From Cryobacterium roopkundense (GTDB lineage: Bacteria > Actinomycetota > Actinomycetes > Actinomycetales > Microbacteriaceae), in assembly GCF_014200405.1 (NCBI RefSeq), contig NZ_JACHBQ010000001.1:3968001-4032000 (forward strand): a stretch of 64,000 nt of DNA, written 5' to 3'. Positions 8,151 to 16,752 of this stretch are shown here, one piece after another. Each line of letters starts with the position of its first letter. Position 1 is the stretch's first letter. A program made the position numbers and the translations under genes. The notes under the pieces are model-generated. The model searched no databases. It was not told the DNA's origin and saw nothing but the letters and a program-made list of their open reading frames with translations.

Positions 8151-9571
8151 TGTTCAAAGACCTAACGGCCCAGATCCCGAGCGAGCATGAATCCGTAGCA
8201 TGGCTCGGCCATCTGCCCGCTCACTGGGACACCGCCCGAGGGAAGTCACTTTTCCGACGGGAGAAACGCGAGCCACTCGACGGCGACGGCGTGGTCACGT
8301 GCTTCCGAGATGGTCTAGTGACCCTGAGGGCGAATCGTCGCTTGACCGGCTTCACCGAGGCGATTCAGGAGAGTGGCTACCAAGGCATCCGGGAGGGCGA
8401 CCTAGTGATCCACGCCATGGACGCTTTCGCTGGCGCTGTTGGTGTTTCAGACAGCGACGGCAAATCGTCGCCGGTTTACGCTGCGTGTACTCCTCGGGGT
8501 GCTTCCAACGTTCATTACTACGCTGCAGTGGTGCGCGAAATGGCTCGAACGGGTTGGATTGCGGCGCTTGCCCGAGGGGTGCGGGAGAGGTCCACCGACT
8601 TCAGATTCGAGTCCTTCGCGAATCAGGTGCTTCCGGTGCCGCCGTATGACGAGCAGGCAGCCATCGTGAAGTACCTCGGGCACGCGCGTGCCCGGATCGA
8701 CCGCGCCATCGACGCCAAGCGCAAACTCATCGTGCTGCTCGAGGAGCAGAAGCAGGCCATAATTCATCAGGCCGTCACCCGCGGGCTTGACCCGACAGTG
8801 TCGTTCAAGGATTCGGGCCTTCCCTGGCTCGGCGACATTCCTGCTCGCTGGAAGATGATTCCAGCTCGATATCTATTTCGCCCTGTGAACAGACGAAACC
8901 GAGACGGTACTGAAGTGAAACTGTCCGTCACCCAGGCAAGAGGTCTCGTTCCCACTGACCAGATGCTCGAACGGTCAATGCAGGCCTCGAACTTTGATTC
9001 TTTTCAGGTTTGTGACGTTGGGGATCTCGTCCTGAACAAATACAAGGCCCATTTGGGTGTGTTCTGGGCGGCCACATTGAGGGGACTTATAACTCCGAAC
9101 TACACAGTCTTTGCTCCCGCCAAAGGAGTCAAAAGTTCCTACTATGAGCGGCTCTTTCACACTCCGCAGTATCGAGCGATATTTAGCTCCATCGTCTACG
9201 GCGTAACTGCGGGAATGAGCCCGTTGTACAACGCTGACTTCAATGCTCTGCATTGTGCGCAACCGCCTGAATCAGAGCAACGAGAGATTATCCTGTTTGC
9301 TGAAAAGGTTGAGCAAGACCATGCCCGTGTTGCGTCCAGAGTGCTGTACGAAATCGACTTATTGCGTGAGTTTCGCACGCGTCTGACTTCCGATGTGGTG
9401 ACCGGAAAGTTCGACGTGCGCGCGATCGCTGAAACCCTGCCGGATTTGGCCGGCCAGTCCCTCGGCGTCTCCGAGGACCAGCTATTCGATGACAGCTGGA
9501 ATGAGTCGACGCTCGAATACGTAGTTACAGCAGGCGAGCAAGGAGTGGCACATGACCCCGATCAGCCTTAA
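8150..9571 (+). CDS. hsdS: type I restriction-modification specificity subunit HsdS
   Basis: This 473-residue DNA-recognition subunit has the usual two-half architecture. Each target-recognition domain begins with a near-repeat (WLGHLPAHW near residue 18, WLGDIPARW near 224) and each ends in a helix that forms the conserved coiled coil; the central one is rich in DEQAAIVKYL and LLEEQKQAII. The two recognition domains read a bipartite target that cannot be deduced from sequence alone. The ATG at 8150 shares one base with the hsdM stop; a GTG at 8147 is the alternative. The 3' end overlaps hsdR by 20 bases, which suggests tight co-expression of the three subunits. Confidence 0.95.
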   Translation: MFKDLTAQIPSEHESVAWLGHLPAHWDTARGKSLFRREKREPLDGDGVVTCFRDGLVTLRANRRLTGFTEAIQESGYQGIREGDLVIHAMDAFAGAVGVSDSDGKSSPVYAACTPRGASNVHYYAAVVREMARTGWIAALARGVRERSTDFRFESFANQVLPVPPYDEQAAIVKYLGHARARIDRAIDAKRKLIVLLEEQKQAIIHQAVTRGLDPTVSFKDSGLPWLGDIPARWKMIPARYLFRPVNRRNRDGTEVKLSVTQARGLVPTDQMLERSMQASNFDSFQVCDVGDLVLNKYKAHLGVFWAATLRGLITPNYTVFAPAKGVKSSYYERLFHTPQYRAIFSSIVYGVTAGMSPLYNADFNALHCAQPPESEQREIILFAEKVEQDHARVASRVLYEIDLLREFRTRLTSDVVTGKFDVRAIAETLPDLAGQSLGVSEDQLFDDSWNESTLEYVVTAGEQGVAHDPDQP

Positions 9572-12503
9572 TGAGGCGAGCCTGGAAGAGCTCATCGTCG
9601 CCCAAATGGTTGCCTTGGGGGGCAATCCGGGCTGGGTCGAGGGTGACCCGAAGACCTTCAGCTCTGCCTACTGTCTCGACCTTCCGGACCTTCGCGCATT
9701 TATCCACGAGACACAGCCGTCTCTGATCGACGCCCTCGACCTCGACGGGGACTCACCTACGACCCACAAGTTCCTTGCCCGACTCCAAGGTGAGATTACT
9801 AAGCAGGGAGTTGTCGCCTGCCTGCGCGACGGCATCACTCACGGGCCGCACCAGGTCGACCTCTATTTCCCGACGCCTGCCGCGCAGAACCCCAAAGCGG
9901 CGAAGTTGTTCGCCGCCAACCGGCTCAAAATCACCAGGCAGGTGCACTACAGCTCGAGTGAAGCCGGCAAGTCCTTGGACCTCATCGCTCTTGTCAACGG
10001 CCTGCCTGTTGCCACTTTCGAGCTGAAGAACCACATCACCAACCAGACTGTTGAAGATGCGGTGAAGCAATACAAGACGGATCGTGACCCGCGCGAGCCG
10101 ATCTTCGCCTTCGGCCGGTGCATGGCGCACTTCGCCGTGGACGACCACAACGTTCGTTTCAGCCCGAAGCTCGCCGGGACGGCATCGTGGTTCTTGCCCT
10201 TCGACCAAGGGAACAACGGTGGAGCGGGAAACCCCGTCAACCCCCAAGGAGTGATGACGGACTACCTCTGGAAGCGCGTGCTGGAAGCCCGCAGTCTCGC
10301 CAACATCATCGAGAACTACGCCAGCATCGTGCGCACTAAGGACGCGAAGACGGGCACGAAAACTGCCTCGGCGATCTTTCCCCGCTATCACCAGCTCGAC
10401 GTAGTGCGAAAGCTCCTAGCGGACGTGGAAGCCCATGGTGCGGGCACCCGCTACCTGATCCAGCACTCTGCTGGCTCCGGCAAATCGAATTCGATCGCGT
10501 GGTTGGCGCACCAGTTGACCGGGGTGGAGCACGATGGGGTGCGCGCGTTCGACTCGGTGATCGTGGTGACCGACCGGGTGATTCTCGACGATCAGATCCG
10601 AGACACGATCAAGGGATTCACCCAGGTGGGCTCGACCGTGCAGCACGCGGACAGCTCAAAGGATCTGCGTGACGCCATCGAGGCCGGCAAGAAGATCATC
10701 ATCACGACCGTCCAGAAGTTCCCATACATCGTGCGGGACCTGGCGGGTGCCCAGCGGGAGAAGAACTTCGCAATCATCATCGACGAGGCCCATTCCAGCC
10801 AAGGTGGGAAAGTCTCTGCGGCATTGGCTCAGGCACTGTCGAAGGATGGGCTGGACGACGGGGTTGAGGACGTCGAGGACGCTCTGAATCGGCTCATGGA
10901 ATCCAAGAAGATGCTGCCCAATGCGTCGTATTTCGCGTTCACCGCCACACCGAAGAACAAGACCCTTGAGACATTCGGTCATGCCTACATGGTGGATGGC
11001 ATCGTCAAACATCGCCCGTTCCACAGCTACACGATGAGGCAAGCGATCGAGGAAAAATTCATCCTCGACGTTCTCGCCAATTTCATCCCCGTCGACACCT
11101 ACTACAAGCTGGTCAAGACCATCGAGGACGATCCTGAGTTCGATGCAAATCGTGCTTCCAAGAAACTGCGCTCCTATGTTGAGGGGCAGAAGCACGCGAT
11201 TCGGCAGAAAGCCGAAGTCATGGTCGATCATTTCCACGCTCAGGTGTACCAGCCGCGCAAGATTGGCGGCCAGGCGAGAGCCATGATCGTGACCAGCACG
11301 ATCCAGAGGGCGATTGACTATTTCGAGGCGGTCAACGCCTACCTTGCCGAAACGAAGCGGCCATACAAGGCCATCGTCGCGTTTTCGGACTTCACGGACG
11401 TTTCCGGAAACAAGATCACCGAGGCGCAGTACAACGGGTTCCCCGGCTCGGCGATCGCCGCACGCATCCAGGAAGATCCTTACCGGATTCTGATTTGTGC
11501 CGACAAGTTTCAGACCGGCTACGACGAGCCGCTGCTGCACACAATGTACGTCGACAAGCCGCTCTCTGGCGTCAAAGCGGTGCAGACTCTGTCGCGGTTG
11601 AACCGTTCCCACCCGCAGAAACACGACTGTGCCGTGCTCGACTTCGCGAACGACACCGACACCATCCAGCTCTCGTTCCAGGACTACTACGAGACCACCG
11701 TTCTCGCCGCGGAGACGGACCCGAACAAGCTCAACGACCTTGCTGCCGACATCATGAAGTCCGCCGTCTTCGCGCAGGAGCACATCGACCTATTCGTTGA
11801 GCGCTATCTGGCCGATGCACCGATCAATGAGTTGCATCCGCTGCTCGACACAGCGGTGGCAGAGTATGTCGAGGCGATGGATGAGGACGAGCAAGTCGCA
11901 TTCAAGGGGTCGGCGAAGGCCTTTGTGCGAACCTATGGGTTTCTCTCCGCGATCCTGCCGTACTCGAACGTCTGGTGGGAGAAACTCTCGATCTACCTTG
12001 GGTTCCTCGTGCCGAAACTGCCCTCGCCTCAGGGTGAAGACCTCTCTGCGGGCGTCCTTGAAAGCATCGACCTTGATTCGTTCAGGGTTGAAAAGCGGAC
12101 GGCTATGAAAATAGCATTGGCCGACGGGAACGCGGAGATCGATCCGGTCCCCGACACGGGCAGCGGGGGACGACCTGACCTTGATCTGGAGCGACTCAGC
12201 GAGATTCTCGCGTCATTCAATGCGTTGTTCGGGAACATTTCGTGGCAGGACGAAGAGCGAATTCGTCAGCGTGTGACGGAGGAAGTTCCGGCCAGGGTCG
12301 CCGAAGACCCGACGTACAAGACCGCGATGGGCAACAACGACAAAGCCAACGCGAAAGTGGCGATGGTTGATGCCCTCGGGAAGGTGATGCTCGACCTCGT
12401 GAAGGACGAGACCCAGCTGTTCAAGGAGTACGCGGACAATGCGGACTTCAAGAAGTGGCTCGAGGATGCTGTCTTCCGCGCCACCTACCGGAGTGCAGCG
12501 TAG
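9552..12503 (+). CDS. hsdR: type I restriction endonuclease/translocase subunit HsdR
   Basis: This 983-residue motor and nuclease subunit has an N-terminal HSDR nuclease domain with the PD-(D/E)xK-type end FELKN near residue 155, preceded by the acidic DLIAL. It is followed by a superfamily 2 translocase with Walker A HSAGSGKS near 305, DEAH near 410 and helicase motif III TATPKNK near 462. A C-terminal helical domain contacts HsdM. All key residues are present, so the enzyme looks functional. The ATG at 9552 lies inside the end of hsdS and follows AGGAGTGG. The stop lies about 250 bases from the tRNA-Gly 3' end, and the gap contains no other gene. Confidence 0.96.
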   Translation: MTPISLNEASLEELIVAQMVALGGNPGWVEGDPKTFSSAYCLDLPDLRAFIHETQPSLIDALDLDGDSPTTHKFLARLQGEITKQGVVACLRDGITHGPHQVDLYFPTPAAQNPKAAKLFAANRLKITRQVHYSSSEAGKSLDLIALVNGLPVATFELKNHITNQTVEDAVKQYKTDRDPREPIFAFGRCMAHFAVDDHNVRFSPKLAGTASWFLPFDQGNNGGAGNPVNPQGVMTDYLWKRVLEARSLANIIENYASIVRTKDAKTGTKTASAIFPRYHQLDVVRKLLADVEAHGAGTRYLIQHSAGSGKSNSIAWLAHQLTGVEHDGVRAFDSVIVVTDRVILDDQIRDTIKGFTQVGSTVQHADSSKDLRDAIEAGKKIIITTVQKFPYIVRDLAGAQREKNFAIIIDEAHSSQGGKVSAALAQALSKDGLDDGVEDVEDALNRLMESKKMLPNASYFAFTATPKNKTLETFGHAYMVDGIVKHRPFHSYTMRQAIEEKFILDVLANFIPVDTYYKLVKTIEDDPEFDANRASKKLRSYVEGQKHAIRQKAEVMVDHFHAQVYQPRKIGGQARAMIVTSTIQRAIDYFEAVNAYLAETKRPYKAIVAFSDFTDVSGNKITEAQYNGFPGSAIAARIQEDPYRILICADKFQTGYDEPLLHTMYVDKPLSGVKAVQTLSRLNRSHPQKHDCAVLDFANDTDTIQLSFQDYYETTVLAAETDPNKLNDLAADIMKSAVFAQEHIDLFVERYLADAPINELHPLLDTAVAEYVEAMDEDEQVAFKGSAKAFVRTYGFLSAILPYSNVWWEKLSIYLGFLVPKLPSPQGEDLSAGVLESIDLDSFRVEKRTAMKIALADGNAEIDPVPDTGSGGRPDLDLERLSEILASFNALFGNISWQDEERIRQRVTEEVPARVAEDPTYKTAMGNNDKANAKVAMVDALGKVMLDLVKDETQLFKEYADNADFKKWLEDAVFRATYRSAA

Positions 12504-12725
12504 AGCGAACTCGTGAGGTAGCCAATCAGTCGAGCAGCTCAATGAGACGCAGCGCTGTCTCCCGGATAGATGGCTGGGCGAAAGCATGCGGCGATTGCAA
12601 AAAGCGATCGCCTTTACCCATGAAATCTTGCCAAGCCCGAAGCGGCCGTCTGAAACTTGAACCGGGGCTCAGTCTCGCTGCGAAAGGCTCAGGCGCTCTG
12701 CGAGAAGGCTCAACTGGCTTTCCAC

Positions 12726-12748
12726 GTCACATGTGACCGGGGTTTTTT
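12726..12748. terminator. palindrome plus T-run, possible half terminator
   Basis: GTCACATGTGAC (12726-12737) is a perfect 12-base palindrome followed by CGGGG and a run of six T. The right half reads GTGACCGGGG-TTTTTT, but the left half loses symmetry after GTCAC, as if one arm of a longer GC-rich terminator had been replaced. It may end hsdR transcription. It lies 7 bases from the tRNA 3' end, at the presumed island border. Confidence 0.4.
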
Positions 12749-12754
12749 ATGTGG

Positions 12755-12825
12755 AGCGGATGACGGGAATCGAACCCGCGCTATCAGCTTGGGAAGCTGA
12801 AGTTCTACCATTGAACTACATCCGC
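12755..12825 (-). tRNA. tRNA-Gly (anticodon CCC)
   Basis: On the minus strand the 71-nt sequence folds into a full cloverleaf. The acceptor stem GCGGATG/CATCCGC is perfect, the anticodon stem-loop is TCAGC-TTCCCAA-GCTGA with anticodon CCC, and the T-loop is GGTTCGATTCC-like. The discriminator base is U, as expected for bacterial tRNA-Gly. The CCA end is not encoded. Its 3' end faces the defence island. Confidence 0.96.
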
Positions 12826-12896
12826 ACGCCCGACCGTGAGTCGTCAACAACCGGAACGGTGCCAGCTTACCAAGCTCTCGCGGATAGGCTGTCACC

Positions 12897-13493
12897 GTGC
12901 TGCTCTCGGATCGCGATATCAAGGCCCAACTCGACGCCGAACGAATCGGGCTCGACCCGTTCGACCCCGCCATGATTCAGCCCTCGAGTATCGACGTTCG
13001 ACTCGACGGTTTCTTTCGGCTGTTCGACAACCACAAATACGCCTACATCGATCCGGCCGAAGACCAGCCCGAACTCACTCGGCTGATCGAAACCAAGCCG
13101 GGTGAGCCCTTCATCCTGCACCCAGGCGAGTTCGTGCTTGGCGCCACCTACGAAAAGGTGACGCTGCCCGACGACATCGCCGCTCGGCTCGAGGGCAAGA
13201 GTTCGCTCGGACGCCTCGGCCTGCTCACGCACTCCACCGCAGGTTTTATCGATCCGGGCTTCACCGGCCATGTCACCCTCGAGCTCAGCAACGTGGCGAC
13301 CCTGCCCATCAAGCTGTGGCCCGGCATGAAGATCGGTCAGCTGTGCTTCTTCCAGCTGAGTTCGCCCTCCGAGCAGCCCTACGGGTCGAGCAAGTACGGC
13401 TCGCGCTACCAGGGCCAGCGCGGTCCGACGGCGTCACGTTCGTTCCAGAACTTCCACCGCACCGACGTGGCAGAGACCGCCGCCGCCGAGTAG
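12897..13493 (+). CDS. dcd: dCTP deaminase
   Basis: This 198-residue enzyme of pyrimidine deoxynucleotide metabolism deaminates dCTP to dUTP. In many actinobacteria the same protein also splits dUTP to dUMP. The family blocks are all visible: LSDRDI at the start, [11 protein letters not shown] near residue 26, [10 protein letters not shown] near 101 with the catalytic Ser/Arg set, [14 protein letters not shown] near 117 with the general-base Glu soon after, and the C-terminal [13 protein letters not shown] substrate lid. It starts with GTG at 12897, and the family's N-terminal LLSDRDI begins at once. It is the first clearly housekeeping gene to the right of the tRNA. Confidence 0.97.
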   Translation: MLLSDRDIKAQLDAERIGLDPFDPAMIQPSSIDVRLDGFFRLFDNHKYAYIDPAEDQPELTRLIETKPGEPFILHPGEFVLGATYEKVTLPDDIAARLEGKSSLGRLGLLTHSTAGFIDPGFTGHVTLELSNVATLPIKLWPGMKIGQLCFFQLSSPSEQPYGSSKYGSRYQGQRGPTASRSFQNFHRTDVAETAAAE

Positions 13494-13518
13494 AGCTCGG
13501 CCGGGTTCCGCCGCCGCG

Positions 13519-13558
13519 GCATCCGCTTCGTGGGGTGGCGCTGCCGAAAGCGGATGCT
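13519..13558. terminator. hairpin made from an inverted pair of the GCATCCGC octamer
   Basis: GCATCCGCTT (13519-13528) pairs with AAGCGGATGC (13549-13558) over 10 bp around a 20-base loop, 25 bases after dcd. No T-run follows, so it is at best a Rho-type or weak terminator, or simply two copies of a favoured genome word. Confidence 0.4.
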
Positions 13559-13684
13559 GCGCCTGCGATACCGCCGGCACGCGCAGGTTATGAGCCCGCG
13601 AGCGGGAAGCGCCCTGGGAATCCACGGATCGCCCCCGGTCGCACGGTTAATCCGCACGCAACATTCAGCCGGTAAAATCGCACC

Positions 13685-14209
13685 ATGACCGCCATTCCCA
13701 CGCCCCGATTCGACGAGGCGCTCGTGACGCACGAGCCGACCTCTGAGTACCCCGAACGCATGAAACGTTTCGGTCGACTCGTGGGCTCCTGGTCGGTGAA
13801 GGGCAGCCGCCTCAGCGAGGAGACCGGCGACTGGTCGGAGCGCACGTTCGTGTGGGAGATGGCCTTCATCCTCGACGGGCGCGCTGTGCAAGACGTTGAG
13901 ATCGAGGCGCGCGAGGAGCACCCGACCGGCTTCGAGACGGTGGCAACGGCCATCCGCGTCTACGACGCCTTCGCCGGCGTCTGGCGCGTGAGCTACTTCG
14001 CACCCGTCACGGGGGAGTATTGCCACCTCGTGGCCACTCCGTACCGCTACGGAATTCGCCAGGACGGCACGCGCACCGACGGCAAGCTGATCCGCTGGAA
14101 CTTCACGTCGATCACCGCCAACTCCTACAAGTGGGAGGGCTGGGTGTCCAACGACGAGGGCTCCAGCTGGCAGCTGATCGAGCACAACGAGGCCACGCGC
14201 ATCCGCTGA
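13685..14209 (+). CDS. conserved hypothetical protein, possible lipocalin-like fold
   Basis: This 174-residue soluble protein has alternating strands rich in Trp and aromatic residues (GSWSVKG, ERTFVWEMAFILDG, GVWRVSYFAP, YKWEGWVSNDEG). The pattern resembles DUF1579/fatty-acid-binding-like beta barrels, which often begin by describing an LVGSW strand as here. No catalytic motif or signal peptide is apparent. The gene stands alone between dcd and a convergent gene, with its own short upstream region. The fold assignment is tentative and the function is unknown. Confidence 0.7.
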   Translation: MTAIPTPRFDEALVTHEPTSEYPERMKRFGRLVGSWSVKGSRLSEETGDWSERTFVWEMAFILDGRAVQDVEIEAREEHPTGFETVATAIRVYDAFAGVWRVSYFAPVTGEYCHLVATPYRYGIRQDGTRTDGKLIRWNFTSITANSYKWEGWVSNDEGSSWQLIEHNEATRIR

Positions 14210-14321
14210 CCGCCGCCGCCGGGCGCGTCTCATGCGCGGCAATCCGGCTCGGGCGGGCGGTATCGCGGCCGCGCGAGCCGGATTGACGCGCGCGAGGCGG
14301 CCGTCGGTCAGCAGATGCAGG

Positions 14322-15122
14322 TCAGAGCGCGAACTTAAAGCCGAGGTCTGCGGGGTACTCGCCGAGGGCCGTGAGATCGGTTGCGGTGCGCTGCAGGGCG
14401 GCGAGCGTGAGGCCGAGTGTGCCCGGGCCGAAGCTCACGCGGGAGATGCCGAGTTCGGCGAGCCGTGTGAGCGGTACGAGACCGGGGGCGCCGATCACCG
14501 AGATGCGGCCCTTGACCTGCTCGAGCGCGCGGCTCACCTTGTCTTCGTCGGTGAGGCCGAGGAAGAAGATCACGTCGGCGCCCGCGCCGAGGTAGGCGTT
14601 GGCGCGGGCCACGGCCTCGTCCCAGTCGCCGCCCCCGGCCAGCGTGTCGACCCGCGCGTTGATCACGAGCGGGATTCCGCTCGCGCCGGCGCCGGCGCGG
14701 GCGGCGGCCACCCGGGACGCGGCGGTGGCGATGTCGAACTGGGGGGCCTTCGGGGCGCCCACGGAGTCCTCGATGTTGATGCCCACGATGCCGGACTCCT
14801 CGATGAGGCGACGCACGTTGCGGGTCACGCCGGCGGCATCCGCTGCGTAGCCCTTCTCGAAGTCGGCAGACACCGGCAGGTCGACGGCGCCCGCGATGAT
14901 GCGCGCCGCGTCGATGGCCTCGTCGACGCTGAGTCCTTCGCCGTCTTGCAGGCCGCGCGCGTTGGAGATGGAATGGCTCGCGGTGGCGAGGGCTTTCACG
15001 CCAGGTGCCTGCGACACAATCTTGGCCGTGATGGCGTCCCACACGTTCGTCACGATGAGCGGTTCACCGGGAGCGTGAAGGGCATTGAATCGTTCGGCCT
15101 TCTGGAGCTGTGAAAGAGTCAT
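14322..15122 (-). CDS. isocitrate lyase/PEP phosphonomutase-family protein
   Basis: This 266-residue TIM-barrel protein is of the isocitrate lyase/PEP mutase superfamily. Features include NVWDAITAKIV near residue 29, an SADFEKGYA Mg-binding region near 85 in place of the D.D.G.G pattern, GINIEDS near 115 with the metal-binding Glu, and INARVDT near 150. The short length and single domain fit the 2-methylisocitrate lyase-like/oxaloacetate decarboxylase-like members rather than true isocitrate lyase; a genuine isocitrate lyase is encoded at 34,044. It therefore probably makes or breaks a C-C or C-P bond in a 2-oxo acid. The ATG at 15122 begins the conserved part; a longer in-frame reading to 15179 is low complexity. 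Confidence 0.8.
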   Translation of the reverse strand: MTLSQLQKAERFNALHAPGEPLIVTNVWDAITAKIVSQAPGVKALATASHSISNARGLQDGEGLSVDEAIDAARIIAGAVDLPVSADFEKGYAADAAGVTRNVRRLIEESGIVGINIEDSVGAPKAPQFDIATAASRVAAARAGAGASGIPLVINARVDTLAGGGDWDEAVARANAYLGAGADVIFFLGLTDEDKVSRALEQVKGRISVIGAPGLVPLTRLAELGISRVSFGPGTLGLTLAALQRTATDLTALGEYPADLGFKFAL

Positions 15123-15315
15123 GACTCCAGCTTGACCTGCCCGGGCGGCGAACACATCCCCTGCACAGCGGATGCCCACCCGACGCTCGGTGGACGCTCA
15201 GCCGCAAGGCTTCTGGCTGGTCCTGCGCCCGAAAACTGCTCGTGCGGCCGCGATACCCGGCGCACGTGCAGATTTGGACAGCGCGAGGCCCGGGCCTGGG
15301 CCCGGGACAGCGCGG

Positions 15316-16635
15316 TCAGGCGATTTGCTCCTGGTGGGCCTTCACCGGTAGCAGCAAGAGCAGGCCGACCAACAGCACGAGCATGATGCCGAGGATTCCC
15401 CAGTAGGTCTCGCCGAAAATCGTCACCATGAGCGCGAATGAGAGCGGTGCGAGAAAGCTCACAGCGCGTCCGGTGGTGGCGTAAAGACCGAACACCTCGC
15501 CCTCCCGCCCCGGCGGAATGAGCCTGGCGAGGAACGTTCGACTCGCTGACTGCGCAGGCCCCACGAACAGGCACAGGGCCAGGCCGGCGGTCCAGAACAC
15601 GATCTGCCCGCCGTCGTGCAGGAAAAACACCACAAGCCCGCTCACCAGCAGGCCCACGAGAGCGGTGACGATCACGGGCTTGGCGCCGAGTCTGTCGTCG
15701 AGCGCGCCAACGCTGATGGTGGCCACACCAGCCACGACGTTGGCCGCGATCGCGAAAATGATCACCTCGCCGGCCGAGAAGCCGAAAACGGATGCCGCCA
15801 GCACGCCCCCGAAGGTGAAGACGCCGGCGAGCCCATCGCGAAAAACGGCGCTCGCCAGGAGGAAATATACCGTGGGTCGGCTGGTCTTCCAGAGCCTGGC
15901 GATGTCGTGGCCGAGCACCGCGTAGCTGCGAAAGAACCCCACGCGTTCCCGGCGCGCGGCCTTCGGTGCCCGGTATTCGGGCACGCGCAGCAGCACGGGG
16001 AGGGCGAAGAGCCCGAACCACGCTGCAGAAATGAGCATCGAGACCCGAACGGCGAGGCCGTTCTCGCTGGTCACACCGAACAGTCCGACCTCCGGGCTGA
16101 TGAAGCCGAAGTACACGATGAGCAGCAGCACGATGCCGCCGAGGTAACCCATGCCCCAGCCGAAGCCGCTCACCTTGCCGATGGAACTCGGCGTCGACAC
16201 CTGCGCGAGCATCGCGTTGTAGTTGACGCCGGCGAACTCAAAGAACACGTTGCCGGCCGCCACGAGGAACAGCCCGAGCAGCAGGTAGTCAGGGGTTGCC
16301 TGAACGAAGAACATCGTCGCGGTGATGGCCACCACGACGAGGGTGTTCACGCCCAGCCAGAACTTGCGCCGCCCGGACGTATCGGAGCGCTGCCCGGTGA
16401 TCGGCGCGAGCACGGCGATGAGGAAGCCGGCGATCGCGAGCGCCCAGCCGAGCTGCGCCGAGATCACATCCTTGTCACCGAAGGAGGAGCCCGTGATGTA
16501 GACGGTGAAGACGAAGGTCGTCACGACGGCGTTGAAGGCGGCGGACCCCCAATCCCAAAAGGCCCACGCCACGACGTGCCCGCGGGCGGGCTTCAGGGGA
16601 ACGTCTCGGTCGGCACTGACAACGAACTCGGTCAT
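15316..16635 (-). CDS. MFS transporter, UMF1/Atg22-like
   Basis: This 439-residue protein has about 12 membrane segments. The N-terminal VVAWAFWDWGSAAFNAVVTTFVF, split over residues 22-45, is the diagnostic start of the UMF1 (Atg22-like) branch of the major facilitator superfamily. A cytoplasmic RSDTSGRRKF loop near residue 83 is the usual MFS motif A region. In yeast, Atg22 exports amino acids from the vacuole; bacterial members are uncharacterised effluxers. The gene is monocistronic, read away from the RIO kinase. The substrate cannot be inferred. Confidence 0.88.
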   Translation of the reverse strand: MTEFVVSADRDVPLKPARGHVVAWAFWDWGSAAFNAVVTTFVFTVYITGSSFGDKDVISAQLGWALAIAGFLIAVLAPITGQRSDTSGRRKFWLGVNTLVVVAITATMFFVQATPDYLLLGLFLVAAGNVFFEFAGVNYNAMLAQVSTPSSIGKVSGFGWGMGYLGGIVLLLIVYFGFISPEVGLFGVTSENGLAVRVSMLISAAWFGLFALPVLLRVPEYRAPKAARRERVGFFRSYAVLGHDIARLWKTSRPTVYFLLASAVFRDGLAGVFTFGGVLAASVFGFSAGEVIIFAIAANVVAGVATISVGALDDRLGAKPVIVTALVGLLVSGLVVFFLHDGGQIVFWTAGLALCLFVGPAQSASRTFLARLIPPGREGEVFGLYATTGRAVSFLAPLSFALMVTIFGETYWGILGIMLVLLVGLLLLLPVKAHQEQIA

Positions 16636-16706
16636 GCGATCAGGCTAGCCCCGGCCGGTAAACATCCGTCGCTTTGGGGACTTTTCGGGGCGGGCGCGCC
16701 GTTGGC

Positions 16707-16740
16707 GCGGGGCGCTGCCGCTGTAGCGATAGCGCCCCGC
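16707..16740. terminator. GC-rich hairpin downstream of the RIO kinase gene
   Basis: GCGGGGCGCT (16707-16716) pairs perfectly with AGCGCCCCGC (16731-16740) around a 14-base loop, 13 bases after the RIO kinase stop. There is no T-run, so it is probably an L-shaped actinobacterial-type terminator. Confidence 0.5.
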
Positions 16741-16752
16741 GGGAGCGGCGCG

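Larger units (their letters stand above)
1..12754. mobile_element. putative genomic/defence island abutting tRNA-Gly
   Basis: All genes here are accessory in kind: a helicase-associated-domain protein, an antitoxin-like protein, a NYN nuclease, a fusion methylase, a nucleotidase and a type I restriction-modification operon. All are on the plus strand. The right edge is the 3' end of tRNA-Gly(CCC), a classic integration position, and beyond it ordinary housekeeping genes begin (dcd onward). The genome-wide favoured octamer GCATCCGC/GCGGATGC is seen once here (6604) but about twenty times in the remaining 51 kb. No integrase and no second copy of the tRNA 3' end are visible, so the left border, if there is one, lies outside the window. 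The island status is inference. Confidence 0.5.
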
